A DNA stretch of 64,000 nucleotides from an uncultured Flavobacteriaceae bacterium (GCA_947503105.1 CANNCM010000001.1:1-64000), one strand, 5' to 3'; numbered from the stretch's first letter, positions 45,398 through 55,283 are shown. Notes: generated from the sequence alone by a model not told the origin. Translations and numbers: made by a program.

Positions 45398-46444
45398 ATG
45401 AACTTGTTTGATTGTATAAATATCGATGAAAATTCTAGAGTACCCAAGTACCAACAGATAATTGATTCTATCATTTATAATATTTCTGAAGAAAACTTAA
45501 AGATGGGTGAAAAAATCCCATCCATTAATAGGTTTAGTGAAGAGTTTTATTTGTCTAGGGACACTGTAGAGAAAGCCTATAGTATACTAAAAGAACGCAA
45601 AATAATAAATGCTATTCGTGGTAAAGGATATTACATAAATCGCACAAAATTAATTTCCAAAACCAATATATTATTTTTGGTTAATAAGCTAAGTTCTTAC
45701 AAATTAAAAACTTATAATTCGTTTATTAATAATATGGGACCTAATTCTCACACAGACCTTATGACCTATCATTGTGATGAATCGCTTTTTATTAATTTAT
45801 TGGACAAGCATAAGTCTTCTTACGATTATTATGTTATTATGCCTCATTTTAAGACGGAAAATTTAAAGCACACTAGTTTTACTGATAATGCAATCAAGGC
45901 GCTTAAAACACTACCACAAGGTAGACTTGTTATATTAGATAACATAAAATCTATAATGGAAGGCAATCACATTGAAGTTTATCAAGATTTTGAGAATGAT
46001 ATATACAATGCGCTCAAAGAAGGTATTGACAAGATAAATTCATACAAGAAAATTATTTTATTTTACCCTGAAAAAACGATGTACCCATATCCTAGAAGAA
46101 TTTTACATGGGTTTAGGAAATTTTGTGTAGAATTTAAATTAGATTTTGAGATTTTTGAGAAGGTGATTGACCACATGATAATAAAAAAAGGAGATTTATT
46201 CATAACTATTGAAGAATCTGATTTGGTAAGTTTGGTCAAGCAAGCCAAAGAAGATGAACTTGTACTCGGTGAAGATATAGGTATCATTTCTTATAATGAT
46301 ACGCAGCTAAAAGACTTATTAGGTATCACGGTTCTTTCCACAGACTTTAAAATAATGGGCGAAACGGCTTCTGATATGATTCTAAATAACAAAAAAGGAA
46401 GTGTAAAAGTACCATTCAATTTAATTGAAAGAGATTCTCTTTAA
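45398..46444 (+). CDS. GntR-type regulator with sugar-binding domain
   Basis: The 348-residue protein has an N-terminal GntR winged helix (VPKYQQIIDSIIYNI, LKMGEKIPSINRFSEEF, LSRDTVEKAYSILKER, IRGKGYYI). The remaining 270 residues form a periplasmic-binding-like effector domain (ILFLVNKLSSYK; IGIISYNDTQLKDLLGITVL). This pairing is found in regulators of rhamnose, arabinose and other sugar genes in Bacteroidota. Divergent from the rhamnose operon, it most likely responds to rhamnose or rhamnulose and binds the palindrome at 45133-45150. Confidence 0.88.
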   Translation: MNLFDCINIDENSRVPKYQQIIDSIIYNISEENLKMGEKIPSINRFSEEFYLSRDTVEKAYSILKERKIINAIRGKGYYINRTKLISKTNILFLVNKLSSYKLKTYNSFINNMGPNSHTDLMTYHCDESLFINLLDKHKSSYDYYVIMPHFKTENLKHTSFTDNAIKALKTLPQGRLVILDNIKSIMEGNHIEVYQDFENDIYNALKEGIDKINSYKKIILFYPEKTMYPYPRRILHGFRKFCVEFKLDFEIFEKVIDHMIIKKGDLFITIEESDLVSLVKQAKEDELVLGEDIGIISYNDTQLKDLLGITVLSTDFKIMGETASDMILNNKKGSVKVPFNLIERDSL

Positions 46445-46511
46445 AAAAATATCTTTTCTCGTTGATTTTAAACCATTAGGATTAGAATAAATCTAAAATA
46501 CTTGATACAAT

Positions 46512-48992
46512 CTAGTAAGCCCTGTAATACGCCCTAGTATTGTCGGTTTCAATAGAAACATTTTTATAGATCAACTTGTCGCCCTTTCCAATGTAAACAC
46601 TTTTTAACCTTTCGACTTCATTTAAGGTAATGACCGCAAAAGTCCCTTTAAAATAAATCCCTAATCTTTCATCTATAAAGACGTCATTTGCAGACAAAGT
46701 AATCACATATTGTATCAATGTTTCCGTAGGTGTCTCGCTTATAATTTTCAACCCTTTATAAAGATGATTCTCCTGTAATTTTTCTATAGACCTTACCGTC
46801 GCCTCTTCGTTTTCATTAAAAGGTTCATAGACCACCACAAAAGGGTTCTTCCAGGCTTCACCTTTTTGACGAATCACAAGAGTTGGCGTCGTTAAATTAT
46901 TATATGGCTTAGGAGATTCAAAAGTTATTGGTGCTTTTACTTTAGTATATTCCCTATGTTCAAATCCAGGAATTTGTAATTGCATAAAAACAGCACCTGT
47001 TTCTAATTTTTTAGTGTGAAATGTGGCCTTAACATGACCTACATAAGAAGCAGAAGTTTTAGCTTTCTTAAAAAAATGCCATCCTGGATTTCTATATTCC
47101 TTATTTCGCCTCCAAACGCCATTGGCATTAGCCTTGTAGCGATTTGGTGTTTTTTTAAATACCATATCTTTAGTTTCAAAAACTAATTTATCCCCAATAT
47201 TGTGATATAAATAGTCATGATACTCATTCGGCAATCTTGATTTTGACCTAAATACGTCTACGTAATAGCCTGTTGTTGGGGATGTTCGTACTAGTGCTAA
47301 TGTACGTTCTTGGGCCGCCTCCGCCTTATCTCCTTTGTTATCATCAAAACTGGTTTGACTAAAGGAGTGGAAGGGCGAAACAGCTTCTTCGCCAACTTGA
47401 GGCTCCATTGCAATTAAATTTACTGAATTTATACCCAAATTTACCCAACCACCTTCACCTTTTGAACTACCATTCACAATTACAGTATTGTGTGCAGCAA
47501 ATAATCTTGAATAGTTTTCGTGTAAATCTTTACCATATCTTTTTCGACCGTTATCAACCCCTAAAACCTCACCTTCGCCGTACAATTCAATATTCATACC
47601 CTCGGCATGTCCGTGTACCATATGCGCACCGCCTACAAAACCCATCAAACCATCTTTAGGATTTTTGGTACTGCTCAAATTGCGCTGCAACACAATGCCC
47701 GCATGATACACTCTATCGGTTGTGGGCAGGTCAATCTCAGTACTTTGATTAGCAGTAATATTGGTATACCAAAACAAAGCCTCTGGACTAGTCCTTTGGT
47801 GCTTTTCGTTTTTGATTGCATGTTTTATGAGTGATCCAAATTTTTCTTGTAAATCCAAAAGACCGTCCATTTTAGCTAAAACGTAAGCATTTTCATAGGC
47901 CTGATATGGAGCATGTGCACTTCTGTGACCATCTCCCCAACGAACAATTTCATCGTTGGGATACACAAAATAATCTAAGCGCGGCAGAGCGTGTAAAATA
48001 TTCGGATATTGTTGTCCTAATTTTAATGACGGATTATACCTATTAACCACCAGCATAAGCTTTGTTAAGATTGAAGTGGAATGATTTAAATATTGTGAGG
48101 TTTCGGGCCATATATCTCCTTGATTTTCATAATTTAAAGCCATTACTCTTAAAGCATCCTGATGTGCAGTGCTATCATTCAAAAAATAAGACAACCATGC
48201 TTCACGCTCCTTTTTATCATCCATACCCAAAGCATTATATACCAAACTTGGAGCTTCTAATACACAATGGTTAGAGCCTGTTTGTCCATAATTTACAGTG
48301 ATATTGGCGTAGTTTCTAAAGACATCTTGAACTTCATCAAAAGGAAAATTTACCTCTTGATTTTTTATGAAATCGAAAGCTTTACCGTCATTTTTAATAT
48401 AAGGATGAATAAAATCGTAAATCAACGGTAGTTTATAGCCTATAACCCGAACTTCTCTAAAACCATCATAAGGAAATAACCATCCTCCTCTACCTCTCCA
48501 TTCAGAAACTACTGATTGTTGTACCGATTTTGTAAACGAATATAAAATTGTACTAGCTAAATGGGCATATTTTTGGTCTTGAGTTATATAATACATCATA
48601 CCGCAATCCAAAGCGGTTTGTAGATATTCGATAAGCAATTCTGCAGGTCGCCATTCTTCATCTGTAGCATTATCCAAATTTCGATGTTTTCCGTTTTCAA
48701 CATGAATTGTTTTATTAAATGGTGGAAAGCGACTTCCATTTTGCTCTGACCAATTAAAGGGAAGCTTTTTAATATATGCTGTGGGATTATTATAAAACGA
48801 TTCGACCTGAATATCGGTTTTTAACTTTAAATCCTCATGGATTTCTTTTGCCCAAGCTTGAGTTTCTATTTTTTGCAAGATTTGATTTCGATCATTGGAT
48901 TTTACCAAAATAAAAGGCCGATTAATTTCTTGACCTAATATTTGAAAACACATCATTAAAAGAAATAATGATATACCTGATTTTAATGTCAT
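46512..48992 (-). CDS. Heparinase-II/III-like lyase or oligosaccharide dehydratase
   Basis: The 826-residue secreted protein has a signal peptide (FLLMMCFQILGQ), an (alpha/alpha) toroid domain (about 60-400; NYGQTGSNHCVLEAP, WPETSQYLNHSTSIL) and a C-terminal heparinase II/III beta-sandwich (HMVHGHAEGMNIELYGEG, GVDNGRKRYG, AAHNTVIVNG). This is the fold of several polysaccharide lyases. Ulvan loci of Formosa agariphila carry such a protein that, as I recall, dehydrates uronic acid in ulvan oligomers; that is the leading idea. ATG 48992 starts the signal peptide directly. Confidence 0.75.
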   Translation of the reverse strand: MTLKSGISLFLLMMCFQILGQEINRPFILVKSNDRNQILQKIETQAWAKEIHEDLKLKTDIQVESFYNNPTAYIKKLPFNWSEQNGSRFPPFNKTIHVENGKHRNLDNATDEEWRPAELLIEYLQTALDCGMMYYITQDQKYAHLASTILYSFTKSVQQSVVSEWRGRGGWLFPYDGFREVRVIGYKLPLIYDFIHPYIKNDGKAFDFIKNQEVNFPFDEVQDVFRNYANITVNYGQTGSNHCVLEAPSLVYNALGMDDKKEREAWLSYFLNDSTAHQDALRVMALNYENQGDIWPETSQYLNHSTSILTKLMLVVNRYNPSLKLGQQYPNILHALPRLDYFVYPNDEIVRWGDGHRSAHAPYQAYENAYVLAKMDGLLDLQEKFGSLIKHAIKNEKHQRTSPEALFWYTNITANQSTEIDLPTTDRVYHAGIVLQRNLSSTKNPKDGLMGFVGGAHMVHGHAEGMNIELYGEGEVLGVDNGRKRYGKDLHENYSRLFAAHNTVIVNGSSKGEGGWVNLGINSVNLIAMEPQVGEEAVSPFHSFSQTSFDDNKGDKAEAAQERTLALVRTSPTTGYYVDVFRSKSRLPNEYHDYLYHNIGDKLVFETKDMVFKKTPNRYKANANGVWRRNKEYRNPGWHFFKKAKTSASYVGHVKATFHTKKLETGAVFMQLQIPGFEHREYTKVKAPITFESPKPYNNLTTPTLVIRQKGEAWKNPFVVVYEPFNENEEATVRSIEKLQENHLYKGLKIISETPTETLIQYVITLSANDVFIDERLGIYFKGTFAVITLNEVERLKSVYIGKGDKLIYKNVSIETDNTRAYYRAY

Positions 48993-49075
48993 TTTCAATA
49001 TGTATTTAGAGTAGTTAATATTAAAATTGAAAAACTTGAGTAAGCTGAACTAATTCTGATTGGTTAATTTAATGT

Positions 49076-49165
49076 TTAATTTCCATAATTTACACGTTCT
49101 TTTTGCTCCACAAAATAAGGCTGAAACTTATAGTTAGAACTTTCATCCCATTTTACATTTATTCC
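49076..49165 (-). pseudogene. Remnant 3' end of an S1 sulfatase gene
   Basis: The minus strand encodes INVKWDESSNYKFQPYF, then VEQKERVNYGN and a stop. The intact sulfatase at 50995-52482 ends with NVKWDEASNYKFQPYF and VEQKKRVNGQ. About 70 bases align at roughly 86 percent identity by eye. Upstream the frame is closed by a TAG. So this is the tail of a second, deleted copy of that sulfatase, left between the lyase-like and GH39 genes. Confidence 0.8.
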
Positions 49166-49242
49166 TAACTAACTGTAGCCCAAGGTTCAAAATCTTCAGA
49201 GAATGTCCAAATCACGGTTACGGGTGTAATTGTTATTATAAA

Positions 49243-50904
49243 TTAATCTTCTGTTCTAAACTCAAATTTTTGGAAAGCAAAAGAAGCAATTTCTGTATTT
49301 ACACTAATTATGGAACCAGATTTGCCATCTGTTCTTGCTTTGGTTACTATGCTTTTCCAATTGCTATATTGATGTGGTTTTGGGTTATCATATGCTTTAT
49401 AGGCAACTAAACCTGCCTTAGTTAAAGTTCTATATGGATCACCTTTATCATTAAACCCACTTTTTACATATCCTGATGTGTTTTCTAAGAATTGTTGTAG
49501 TTTATTATTGGATTTATCGTAAGAAATACTTCTGTAATACAAAGTTGTACCTTCTGGTACTTCTGATTTAAAAGATAAGTTTACATCTTCATTTTCTCTA
49601 TAGTCTAAAGAATTATTATTGTAGTTATAAAGCAAAACATCATATTGCTTAACATTTTCATTTTTTGTAAAAATGGCATCAATATCATTTGTTGCTATTT
49701 TTGGTGTACCTGAGCTATTTGTTTCGTAATGAATTTTACCATTCATTGTATTTAAAATACTAATTCCAGGAGGCTCTTTTGAACGTAGTCTATTTCCCCA
49801 TCTATATATTAAATTTAAGCCCTTATCTTTATTTTTATAGTAGATATTAGAGAAATACAATGCTACAATTTCTGCATGAGAAGTTGCTACCTCAATAGTT
49901 CCTTTACGATCTGCACCATTCATTGTCGTTACTGTTTTGTACTCCATTAAATCTATAGATGCATTCGTATTCCATTTTGGATGGTTTATTAAATCTGAAA
50001 ATAATTTATCGTATTTGGTGCTCATATTGCGTTTATTACTATTTCCTATAACTACATAATTTGATATGCCCCAAAAATCATACTTTACATTATTGTCTGC
50101 ACAATATGCTATCAAATCCTTAGCAAAAGAAGCAAAGGGTTCTCCTTTATAATTTAGTACAGCACCATTTTTATATAGATAATCTGGAGCTCTTGTATGT
50201 AAACCAACAAGTGCATTTGGTAAAACTGTTCTTACTGCGCTTTCTGTATTTTCGAAATGTTCTATAAAATCTTGTTTGGTGCCATACCAATGGTCTGGTG
50301 TTTCGATTTCAGAACCTACACTAAAACGCCAAGACAACACCATTTCTTCTCCATAAGTATCAACTAACTTAGTCATCAATGCTTTTATATAATCATGATA
50401 TGCTTCTTTATTAGCTGGTGGCAAAGCATTTCCATATTTGGATATCTGCTCGTCTTCTCTAAAGTTAACATTATCTCTCGTTCCTGAGGGAATAAACGTA
50501 TAACCGTGTTGAAAAGCCCAAGGCGGTTGATCTAATACAATTTGATGAATTTCGGTTTGAGAATTAATAATATTATCTAACCTTGCTATGAGTGGCTCAA
50601 ATCTATAAACGTATTGATTATTAATAGAATCATACAAACAAGTATCAAAATCTAGATATTTTACATTTTTCCCATTAATCCTTTTTTTGACACCTCCTAT
50701 CATTCTAACTGTATTCATTTTAAGCCCTGGACGCACATTTGAACCTCGCATAGGACTAATTCTATTTACTACAGTCCATATATTATGTAAAGAAGTTTTC
50801 TTTTTGATTTCATCTGTAAAATCTGTTGATAAAGTTACTTGTGCATTAAAGTTGTAAAAACTAAAAATGCATAATACTAGCGCTAGCTTTTTTAGAGATG
50901 ACAT
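49243..50904 (-). CDS. GH39-like secreted glycosidase
   Basis: The 553-residue protein has a signal peptide (LCIFSFYNFNAQ), a TIM barrel to about residue 400 and a beta-sandwich tail. SWRFSVGSEIETPDHWYGT holds the presumed acid/base Glu199, lined up with the E...FW spacing of GH39; IDLMEYKTV near residue 317 should hold the nucleophile. Unusually, Ser198 replaces the clan A Asn before the acid/base. In an ulvan cluster it may release xylose or uronate. It is flanked on both sides by copies of a sulfatase 3' end. Confidence 0.72.
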   Translation of the reverse strand: MSSLKKLALVLCIFSFYNFNAQVTLSTDFTDEIKKKTSLHNIWTVVNRISPMRGSNVRPGLKMNTVRMIGGVKKRINGKNVKYLDFDTCLYDSINNQYVYRFEPLIARLDNIINSQTEIHQIVLDQPPWAFQHGYTFIPSGTRDNVNFREDEQISKYGNALPPANKEAYHDYIKALMTKLVDTYGEEMVLSWRFSVGSEIETPDHWYGTKQDFIEHFENTESAVRTVLPNALVGLHTRAPDYLYKNGAVLNYKGEPFASFAKDLIAYCADNNVKYDFWGISNYVVIGNSNKRNMSTKYDKLFSDLINHPKWNTNASIDLMEYKTVTTMNGADRKGTIEVATSHAEIVALYFSNIYYKNKDKGLNLIYRWGNRLRSKEPPGISILNTMNGKIHYETNSSGTPKIATNDIDAIFTKNENVKQYDVLLYNYNNNSLDYRENEDVNLSFKSEVPEGTTLYYRSISYDKSNNKLQQFLENTSGYVKSGFNDKGDPYRTLTKAGLVAYKAYDNPKPHQYSNWKSIVTKARTDGKSGSIISVNTEIASFAFQKFEFRTED

Positions 50905-50994
50905 AGTATAAATTAAAATATTATAAAACTTATAAGTTAGTTGTATTCAATAAAATATCTATCCTGTTATGTCATGAACATCGTATTTATACCT

Positions 50995-52482
50995 TTATTG
51001 TCCATTAACGCGTTTCTTTTGCTCTACAAAATAAGGTTGAAACTTATAATTAGACGCTTCATCCCATTTTACATTTGTTTTTGGCAAAAGCAATTTTAAC
51101 TCCTCTATTGATTCTTTATATTCTGGATTACCTGCTATGTTTGTCCACTCATTCGGGTCGTTGTTATGGTTGTACAATTCTTCTGTTCTGTCTTCGTATT
51201 GAATGTATCTATATTGATTTGTTCTTACAGCATGATTATTCATTCCGTAAGTAGTCAAAGCATACGAATCTTTAATACCCTCATTACTATTCATCATAGA
51301 TACTAAACTTTTAGCTTCATTTCTGCTGTAAGTTGGTAATCCGCTTAATTCCAAAAGCGTTGGGTATATTGAAAGTAGTTCTACTGGTGCATCAATTTTT
51401 TTTCCTTTTGGTAAATTAGGAGCTGCAAACATCAATGGTGCTTTAGTTGCTGTTTCCCAAAGAGCATGTTTTGCAAAAGTTCCTTTTTCACCCAAACGAT
51501 AACCATGGTCCGACCATAAAACAATTACGGTATTTTCTGAATATTTACTGCTTTCTAATGCATCTAAAACTCGACCTAATTCATAATCTACATAACTTAT
51601 ACAAGCTAAATAGGCTTGTACAATTTTTTTCCACTCACCACTTTCCAAAGCCCATTCTGTAGATGGCATCATAGGTAAATCGTTTATTTGCATGCCTACT
51701 GGTGGGATATCATTTAAATCATCTGATTTATAAGGTGGTGTTTTAATTTCTTCCAATGGATACAAATCGAACCATTTTTGAGGCACATAAAGCGGAACGT
51801 GAACACGTAAAAACCCAAGTCCCATAAAAAATGGTTGTTTATAATTTCTTTGCAAACGCTCTGTGACCCAATTTACGGATTGGTGGTCTGGCATTAAAGA
51901 ATCTTGTTCTGGAAAAGCGCCCCAATCGGTACTTGTTCTGCCGTGCGTTCCTCTAATACCTTTTCCAAAACCGTCCCAAACAAAGCGCTTTTCTGGGTAA
52001 GGGCCAAATCCTTTGACGCGCCCACCAGATTCCTTAAACAGACTATCTGGTGCATGGATATGAAACAGCTTACCTATTCCCATGGTATGGTATCCATGTT
52101 GCTCAAAATATTCTGGTAAAAAAGTAATATCCTTTGTTGCTGGGTTGCCTGCTCTTCTTATTTGATTGTCAGGCGTCATCCCATAAATACCTGTAGTAGA
52201 TGGACGCAAACCCGTCATAATCGATGCTCTAGAAGGTCCGCACAAAGGTGCCTGTACATGTGCGTTTGTAAAAGTGACTCCCATGGAAGCAAGCCTATCA
52301 AAGTTTGGTGTTTTGATATTTGAAAAATTATCTACTGGGCTTATCCAATTATTCAAGTCATCGACTGCAATGAATAGTATATTGGGTTTAGAAACTTCTG
52401 CTTTTTGTTCTGTCTTTTTTTTAGTATTGCATGAATAGATAAAGATTAATGTGAGTATTACTAATAATTGTGTTTTTTTCAT
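50995..52482 (-). CDS. S1 sulfatase, CGPSR type
   Basis: The 495-residue lipoprotein (signal ending FIYSC) is a formylglycine sulfatase. Asp41-Asp42 (IAVDDLNNW) bind calcium. Cys81 in LCGPSRASIMTG is the residue converted to formylglycine, and LWSDHGYRLGEKG and GKLFHIHAPD add metal and substrate residues. The overall pattern is like iduronate-2-sulfatases. In this cluster it should remove sulfate from rhamnose or a uronate of ulvan. It is followed by the GH39 gene after 90 bases. Activation needs the FGE at 35589-36647. Confidence 0.88.
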   Translation of the reverse strand: MKKTQLLVILTLIFIYSCNTKKKTEQKAEVSKPNILFIAVDDLNNWISPVDNFSNIKTPNFDRLASMGVTFTNAHVQAPLCGPSRASIMTGLRPSTTGIYGMTPDNQIRRAGNPATKDITFLPEYFEQHGYHTMGIGKLFHIHAPDSLFKESGGRVKGFGPYPEKRFVWDGFGKGIRGTHGRTSTDWGAFPEQDSLMPDHQSVNWVTERLQRNYKQPFFMGLGFLRVHVPLYVPQKWFDLYPLEEIKTPPYKSDDLNDIPPVGMQINDLPMMPSTEWALESGEWKKIVQAYLACISYVDYELGRVLDALESSKYSENTVIVLWSDHGYRLGEKGTFAKHALWETATKAPLMFAAPNLPKGKKIDAPVELLSIYPTLLELSGLPTYSRNEAKSLVSMMNSNEGIKDSYALTTYGMNNHAVRTNQYRYIQYEDRTEELYNHNNDPNEWTNIAGNPEYKESIEELKLLLPKTNVKWDEASNYKFQPYFVEQKKRVNGQ

Positions 52483-52493
52483 AATGTACTCTA

Positions 52494-53840
52494 TTATTCA
52501 GCTCTAAACAAAGCTATTTTGTTTTTTAAATCTTTTACAATTTCTGGATTTTGTTCTGCAATGTTATTTTTTTCGAACGGATCTTCTTCAATATTAAACA
52601 ACTGTACCACTTCATTTTTCTTTCTTACTGGATCTGGTACTATTATTTTATAAGGCGGAAAAATGGCCATATTATAAAACATGCTGTTTTCTATAGTTTC
52701 AAAATCGTGTGCATACACTTCTCCAAAAATTCCTTTACGCTCCTTAAGTTCATTCTCTTCCAACACACTAATCCCTGGTAAGTTTATAGGCTTTTCAATT
52801 CCTAAAACATCTAATGCCGTAGGTACCATATCTATACTACTGGTAATAGTTTTATCATCCATTTTAGGGTCTATTTTTCCTTTCCATTTATACATGATTG
52901 GTGTTCGAATACCCATATCGTAAGGTGCCCGTTTAGAATGCTTTAAGTATCCGCTTTTCTCAGGGTCTTGCGCCCAGCCATTATCACATACATAAACGAA
53001 TAAGGTGTTTTCAGTTAAACCTTTTTCTTCAAACATATCGAACAATTGTCCGCAAGTTTCATCAAACCACTCACACATGGCCCAATATTTTGCCAAATGC
53101 TCTGAATCCGTTTTCTGTTTATACTTGTCCAACAAGCGTTGTGGTGGATTATGAGGTCTATGAGGTAAATATGGTGCATACCATAAGAAGAATGGTTTCT
53201 TTTCTTTTATAGCTAAATCCAAATAGCTATTAATAGTATCCATTCCTTTTCTACCAATCTCTAAACCAAAATCACCATGACGTCCTCCTCTATTTGGATC
53301 ACCATGCGTCATCCCGTAATCAAAGCCTCCAATTTTGTGGTTACCATGCCACCATTTTCCTGTTTGAAATGACAGATAACCTTTTTCCTTTAACATATCT
53401 GGAAATGTAGTTTGTTTTTCAAAAGCTAAAATTAAAGGCTTGTAAGCTTCATTTCGATTTTTTCTACTTTCTTTTCTGTCTTTTACCCTTTCGTATACAA
53501 AATCGTTACCTAATATTCCATGGTCTTTAGGGTATAAGCCTGTTATGATGGTAGCTAGAGACGGTGAACATAAAGGTGTTGGCACATAAGATTTAGTAAA
53601 CGTTAAACTTTCTTTTGCAAATTGATCTAGCCTTGGTGTTTCTATATTTTTATCACCCATAAAGCTATAATCCGTCCAAGACTGGTCGTCTGATAATATG
53701 AATACAATATTTGGCTGTTCTTGGTTAGCTACTTCCGTTTTGACATTATTATTGGCTGTATCACTTTTCGTTTTATCCCAGCAAGACATCATAAAATATA
53801 ATACCAAAAAGGCAAAACCAGTTGTTTTAAATCTTTTCAT
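52494..53840 (-). CDS. S1 sulfatase with CSPSL active-site variant
   Basis: The 448-residue lipoprotein (signal near YFMMSC) has the sulfatase alkaline-phosphatase fold: calcium-binding Asp51-Asp52 (ILSDDQSWTDYS), GKWWHGNHKIGG, VCDNGWAQDPEK. The active-site segment reads LCSPSLATIITGLYP, so the motif CxPxR ends in Leu95 instead of Arg. Cys91 and Pro93 are kept. Some environmental S1 subgroups seem to share CxPSL, so it is probably active. Its stop lies 11 bases before the next sulfatase start, giving a tight pair. Confidence 0.85.
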   Translation of the reverse strand: MKRFKTTGFAFLVLYFMMSCWDKTKSDTANNNVKTEVANQEQPNIVFILSDDQSWTDYSFMGDKNIETPRLDQFAKESLTFTKSYVPTPLCSPSLATIITGLYPKDHGILGNDFVYERVKDRKESRKNRNEAYKPLILAFEKQTTFPDMLKEKGYLSFQTGKWWHGNHKIGGFDYGMTHGDPNRGGRHGDFGLEIGRKGMDTINSYLDLAIKEKKPFFLWYAPYLPHRPHNPPQRLLDKYKQKTDSEHLAKYWAMCEWFDETCGQLFDMFEEKGLTENTLFVYVCDNGWAQDPEKSGYLKHSKRAPYDMGIRTPIMYKWKGKIDPKMDDKTITSSIDMVPTALDVLGIEKPINLPGISVLEENELKERKGIFGEVYAHDFETIENSMFYNMAIFPPYKIIVPDPVRKKNEVVQLFNIEEDPFEKNNIAEQNPEIVKDLKNKIALFRAE

Positions 53841-53867
53841 TTTTAGTTATTTAAATTCGATTCGTCT

Positions 53868-55283
53868 TTAATAATTTAATATTTGAGCTTCTTTTTGAGA
53901 TCGTTTTATAGGACCACTATCTCCCAACAAATACATCTTTCTAAAATAAGAGCCTTCTTCTTTTTCGCCTACGATAATTCTTGCATCTGGATGTGGATTA
54001 TCAATTAGTGAGGATACCACAAATCCTGAATGCTTTCGACTTAAAAGAACAGGGCCTTTTTTAAAGGATTTTCCATTATCAAAACTGTCCCATCGACTTA
54101 TTTCTCCAACATCATCCTTAGTCTGATTTTCTAAATATAAGCTAACCGCTGTGGCTGATTTTACATCGAAATCGCCTTCACCATTAGGAAGATTCGAGTT
54201 ATCGCTTTTTAGCCATACATCTCCATCCCATACATAATTCTGCAGGCGTTTTGGCCCACTTCTGTTTGCACCTATGTCTGGACCAACAAGTATTCCTACA
54301 TGCGGATTTCCATTTGGGTCTACATCGGTTCTCGATTGAAAGGTCCAATCATCGGCAATTTCACTTACCAAGGTTTTTGCATCTGCCATTTCCTTGGTTA
54401 GAGGCATCTCTAAAGGCTCATTCTTGACGTTTTTCCATTGATTGATTTTAGTATCAAAAACCATATAATACAAATTGTGTCTTTCTGGGATATGACCTCG
54501 TGGGTCTTGTGCATTGTTATGATCTCTGCAAATATGATAATCAAATGCAACAATAATATCGTCTCCATTACCTTTGCTTACCCATGGATACCAAGAGTCT
54601 TCCGCATCTATATCTGTTCTACGTTTGTGTTTTAAAAAGGAAACTGGTTCACTAAAAGTTACACCATTGTCTGTTGATTTTTGATACACCCAATTGCTTC
54701 GATGTGCGCCATGACGATAAAACAAATAGATATCGCCATTATCCATTTTTATAAATTGACTATACGTGCCAAATACCGAAATATTACCCAATGTTTCCCA
54801 CTCAGTAATATCTAAACGTTTCTTTGAAACGGCGTGTAAATTTTTTCCATAGTGATGATTTCCTAGTGGATTTTTACCATCTTCTGGTGTGCCACCATGA
54901 CCGCCAAATGCAATATGAATGTAGTCGGCATCATCAATAAGAATAGCTGGCTTACCATGATTGTCAATTCGTTTTTTACGGTTAGGGTCTTTACCCATTG
55001 CGCTAACTCCTGCTTTAAAAGGGCCTTTCCATTCCTTAGTTTCATGATTGTAAGACGCTACATAAGGGTCTTCCAACGGCCCTTGATAAGCCACATAAGT
55101 AATACCTTTGTGATAGACTCCTGCGGGATGTTGTACAATGGCTACTGCATTGCCGAAGCCATTGTCGGCAAAGTAGTCTACCATCTCACCACCATCATTA
55201 CTTACTTGTTTGGCACTAGGTTTCGTTGCGCAACCCAACATACAAAAACAAATAAAAAACAATATATAAACGTATTTAATCAT
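53868..55283 (-). CDS. BNR-propeller lipoprotein, ulvan lyase-like (PL24/PL25 type)
   Basis: The 471-residue lipoprotein (signal FFICFCMLGC) is made of repeated propeller blades: GITYVAYQGPLEDPYVASY, HIAFGGHGGTPE, IYLFYRHGAHRSNWVYQKS, DIIVAFDYHICRDHNNA, WDSFDNGKSFKKG. The BNR_4-type seven-bladed fold and the His/Arg-rich segments match ulvan lyases of families PL24 and PL25, which cleave rhamnose-3-sulfate to uronate bonds by elimination. I cannot choose between the families. Its ATG overlaps the GH106 stop by one base (TAATG), indicating coupled translation. Confidence 0.72.
   Translation of the reverse strand: MIKYVYILFFICFCMLGCATKPSAKQVSNDGGEMVDYFADNGFGNAVAIVQHPAGVYHKGITYVAYQGPLEDPYVASYNHETKEWKGPFKAGVSAMGKDPNRKKRIDNHGKPAILIDDADYIHIAFGGHGGTPEDGKNPLGNHHYGKNLHAVSKKRLDITEWETLGNISVFGTYSQFIKMDNGDIYLFYRHGAHRSNWVYQKSTDNGVTFSEPVSFLKHKRRTDIDAEDSWYPWVSKGNGDDIIVAFDYHICRDHNNAQDPRGHIPERHNLYYMVFDTKINQWKNVKNEPLEMPLTKEMADAKTLVSEIADDWTFQSRTDVDPNGNPHVGILVGPDIGANRSGPKRLQNYVWDGDVWLKSDNSNLPNGEGDFDVKSATAVSLYLENQTKDDVGEISRWDSFDNGKSFKKGPVLLSRKHSGFVVSSLIDNPHPDARIIVGEKEEGSYFRKMYLLGDSGPIKRSQKEAQILNY

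Noticed and set aside
49082-51082. Idea that the repeated sulfatase tails are insertion-sequence ends
   Set aside because: The repeats are direct, coding and match a sulfatase C-terminus; no transposase or inverted ends are present.
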